Shown here: positions 63,782-64,000 of the stretch, piece after piece
Numbering within the stretch: position 1 is the first letter of the stretch
How the letters are laid out: the number at the start of each line of letters is the position of its first letter
DNA from: Bos javanicus
Taxonomy: Eukaryota > Chordata > Mammalia > Artiodactyla > Bovidae
Length of the DNA stretch: 64,000 bases
Reading direction: 5' to 3'
NCBI RefSeq assembly: GCF_032452875.1
Contig: NW_026894338.1
Span: 1 to 64,000 of the forward strand
Translations under genes and position numbers: made by a program
Notes under the pieces: generated by a model
The model's database searches: none
What the model saw: only the letters and a program-made list of their open reading frames with translations
What the model was told of the DNA's origin: nothing

Positions 63782-64000
63782 GGCCTGCTGAGCTGCGTGA
63801 TTACTGTCTGCTCATCTGCTTGACAATTGCCAGCTGAGCTGCACGATTCCTGCCTGTCATCTGCTTGACAATTGCCAGCTGTGCTGCGTAATTCCTGCCT
63901 GCTCAGCTGCTTGATTATTGCCAGCTGAGCAGCATGATTCCTCACACCTGAGTTCCATGATTATTGCCTGCTGACTGTTTGATTCGTGCCTACTCAGCTC
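63782..64000 (+). repeat. D module D34 (cut by window end)
   Basis: gatctgggcc / cacacctgag; counterpart of D31 without its cctgatcagc change. About 20 bp of the module lie beyond the window. Confidence 0.92.

Larger units (their letters stand above)
1..64000 (+). repeat. 22-23 bp satellite array spanning the window
   Basis: The unit CACGTGATCAGTGCATGA plus TCAGT or TCAGC is 23 bp, for example CACGTG starts at 8646, 8669 and 8692; the gcatgatagc form is 22 bp. The unit splits into related halves, cGTGATCAGTG (11) and cATGATCAGTCA (12), sharing TGATCAGT. Each unit holds one CACGTG, which carries its only CpG, and two TGATCA palindromes. Every stretch I read has the same orientation. No open frame looks coding. 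The likely setting is pericentromeric heterochromatin of a mammal, probably a bovid (inference). Confidence 0.97.
58571..64000 (+). repeat. Higher-order repeat D, copy 2 (cut by window end)
   Basis: D32, D33 and the start of D34, spaced 1901 and 3310 bp. The D33-D34 interval is 126 bp longer than D30-D31. The copy continues beyond the window. Confidence 0.8.

Noticed and set aside
1..64000. CENP-B box or alpha-satellite
   Set aside because: I saw no TTCG....A..CGGG pattern and no 171-bp unit; the periodicity here is 22-23 bp.
1..64000. tRNA, rRNA or other RNA genes
   Set aside because: No sequence apart from the LTRs departs from the 23-bp pattern. The tRNA-like match is the 18-bp retroviral PBS only.

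Overview
The whole 64 kb is satellite DNA. I found no protein-coding, rRNA or tRNA gene. The basic unit is a 22-23 bp tandem repeat whose core reads CACGTGATCAGTGCATGA followed by TCAGT, TCAGC or the one-base-shorter TAGC form. It always runs in the same direction, with roughly 2,300 units (length divided by unit size, not counted). This points to mammalian centromeric or pericentromeric heterochromatin. From memory, unverified: a 23-bp prototype with 11/12-bp halves and higher-order repeats near 2 kb is described for the cattle 1.706 satellite, and the long terminal repeat (LTR) here looks like a ruminant class II endogenous retrovirus. Cattle or another bovid is therefore my best guess (about 0.7).

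Four levels sit on the core. (1) Groups of seven units (about 158-160 bp) recur with marker variants such as gatcaattacgtg and tggtagctacgtg. (2) A module of about 240 bp, here called D, is made of strongly diverged 23-mers in 46-bp pairs and begins with ggcctgctgagctgcgtgat. It occurs 34 times (D1-D34), usually 1.4-3.3 kb apart. (3) D modules plus spacers form higher-order repeats (HORs): A, about 5 kb x2 (1-~10,010); B, 10.26 and 9.85 kb (11,589-31,696); C, 6,764 and 6,758 bp (35,501-49,022); D, 7,665 bp plus a second copy cut by the window end (50,906-64,000). (4) The two HOR-A copies each hold two retroviral LTRs.

The four LTRs (about 598 bp, minus strand, ends TGCCGGG...CCCGGCA) are not simple solo LTRs. 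Each is followed, two bases after its 3' end, by an 18-bp primer-binding site (PBS) matching the tRNA-Lys3 type at 17 of 18 positions. The satellite resumes at the next base. Thirty modules supply the empty site, and comparison shows no target duplication and no clear loss of satellite sequence. The inserted piece has the extent of plus-strand strong-stop DNA, a reverse-transcription intermediate. One founding insertion, later copied with the satellite, explains all four.

The first 5 kb carries many single-base losses in short homopolymers, so part of its divergence may be sequence error. Several stretches (for example 8.1-10.6, 18.0-19.4, 53.4-55.2 and 62.1-63.4 kb) are almost pure core repeat, while the 0.5-1 kb around each D module keeps its variants.
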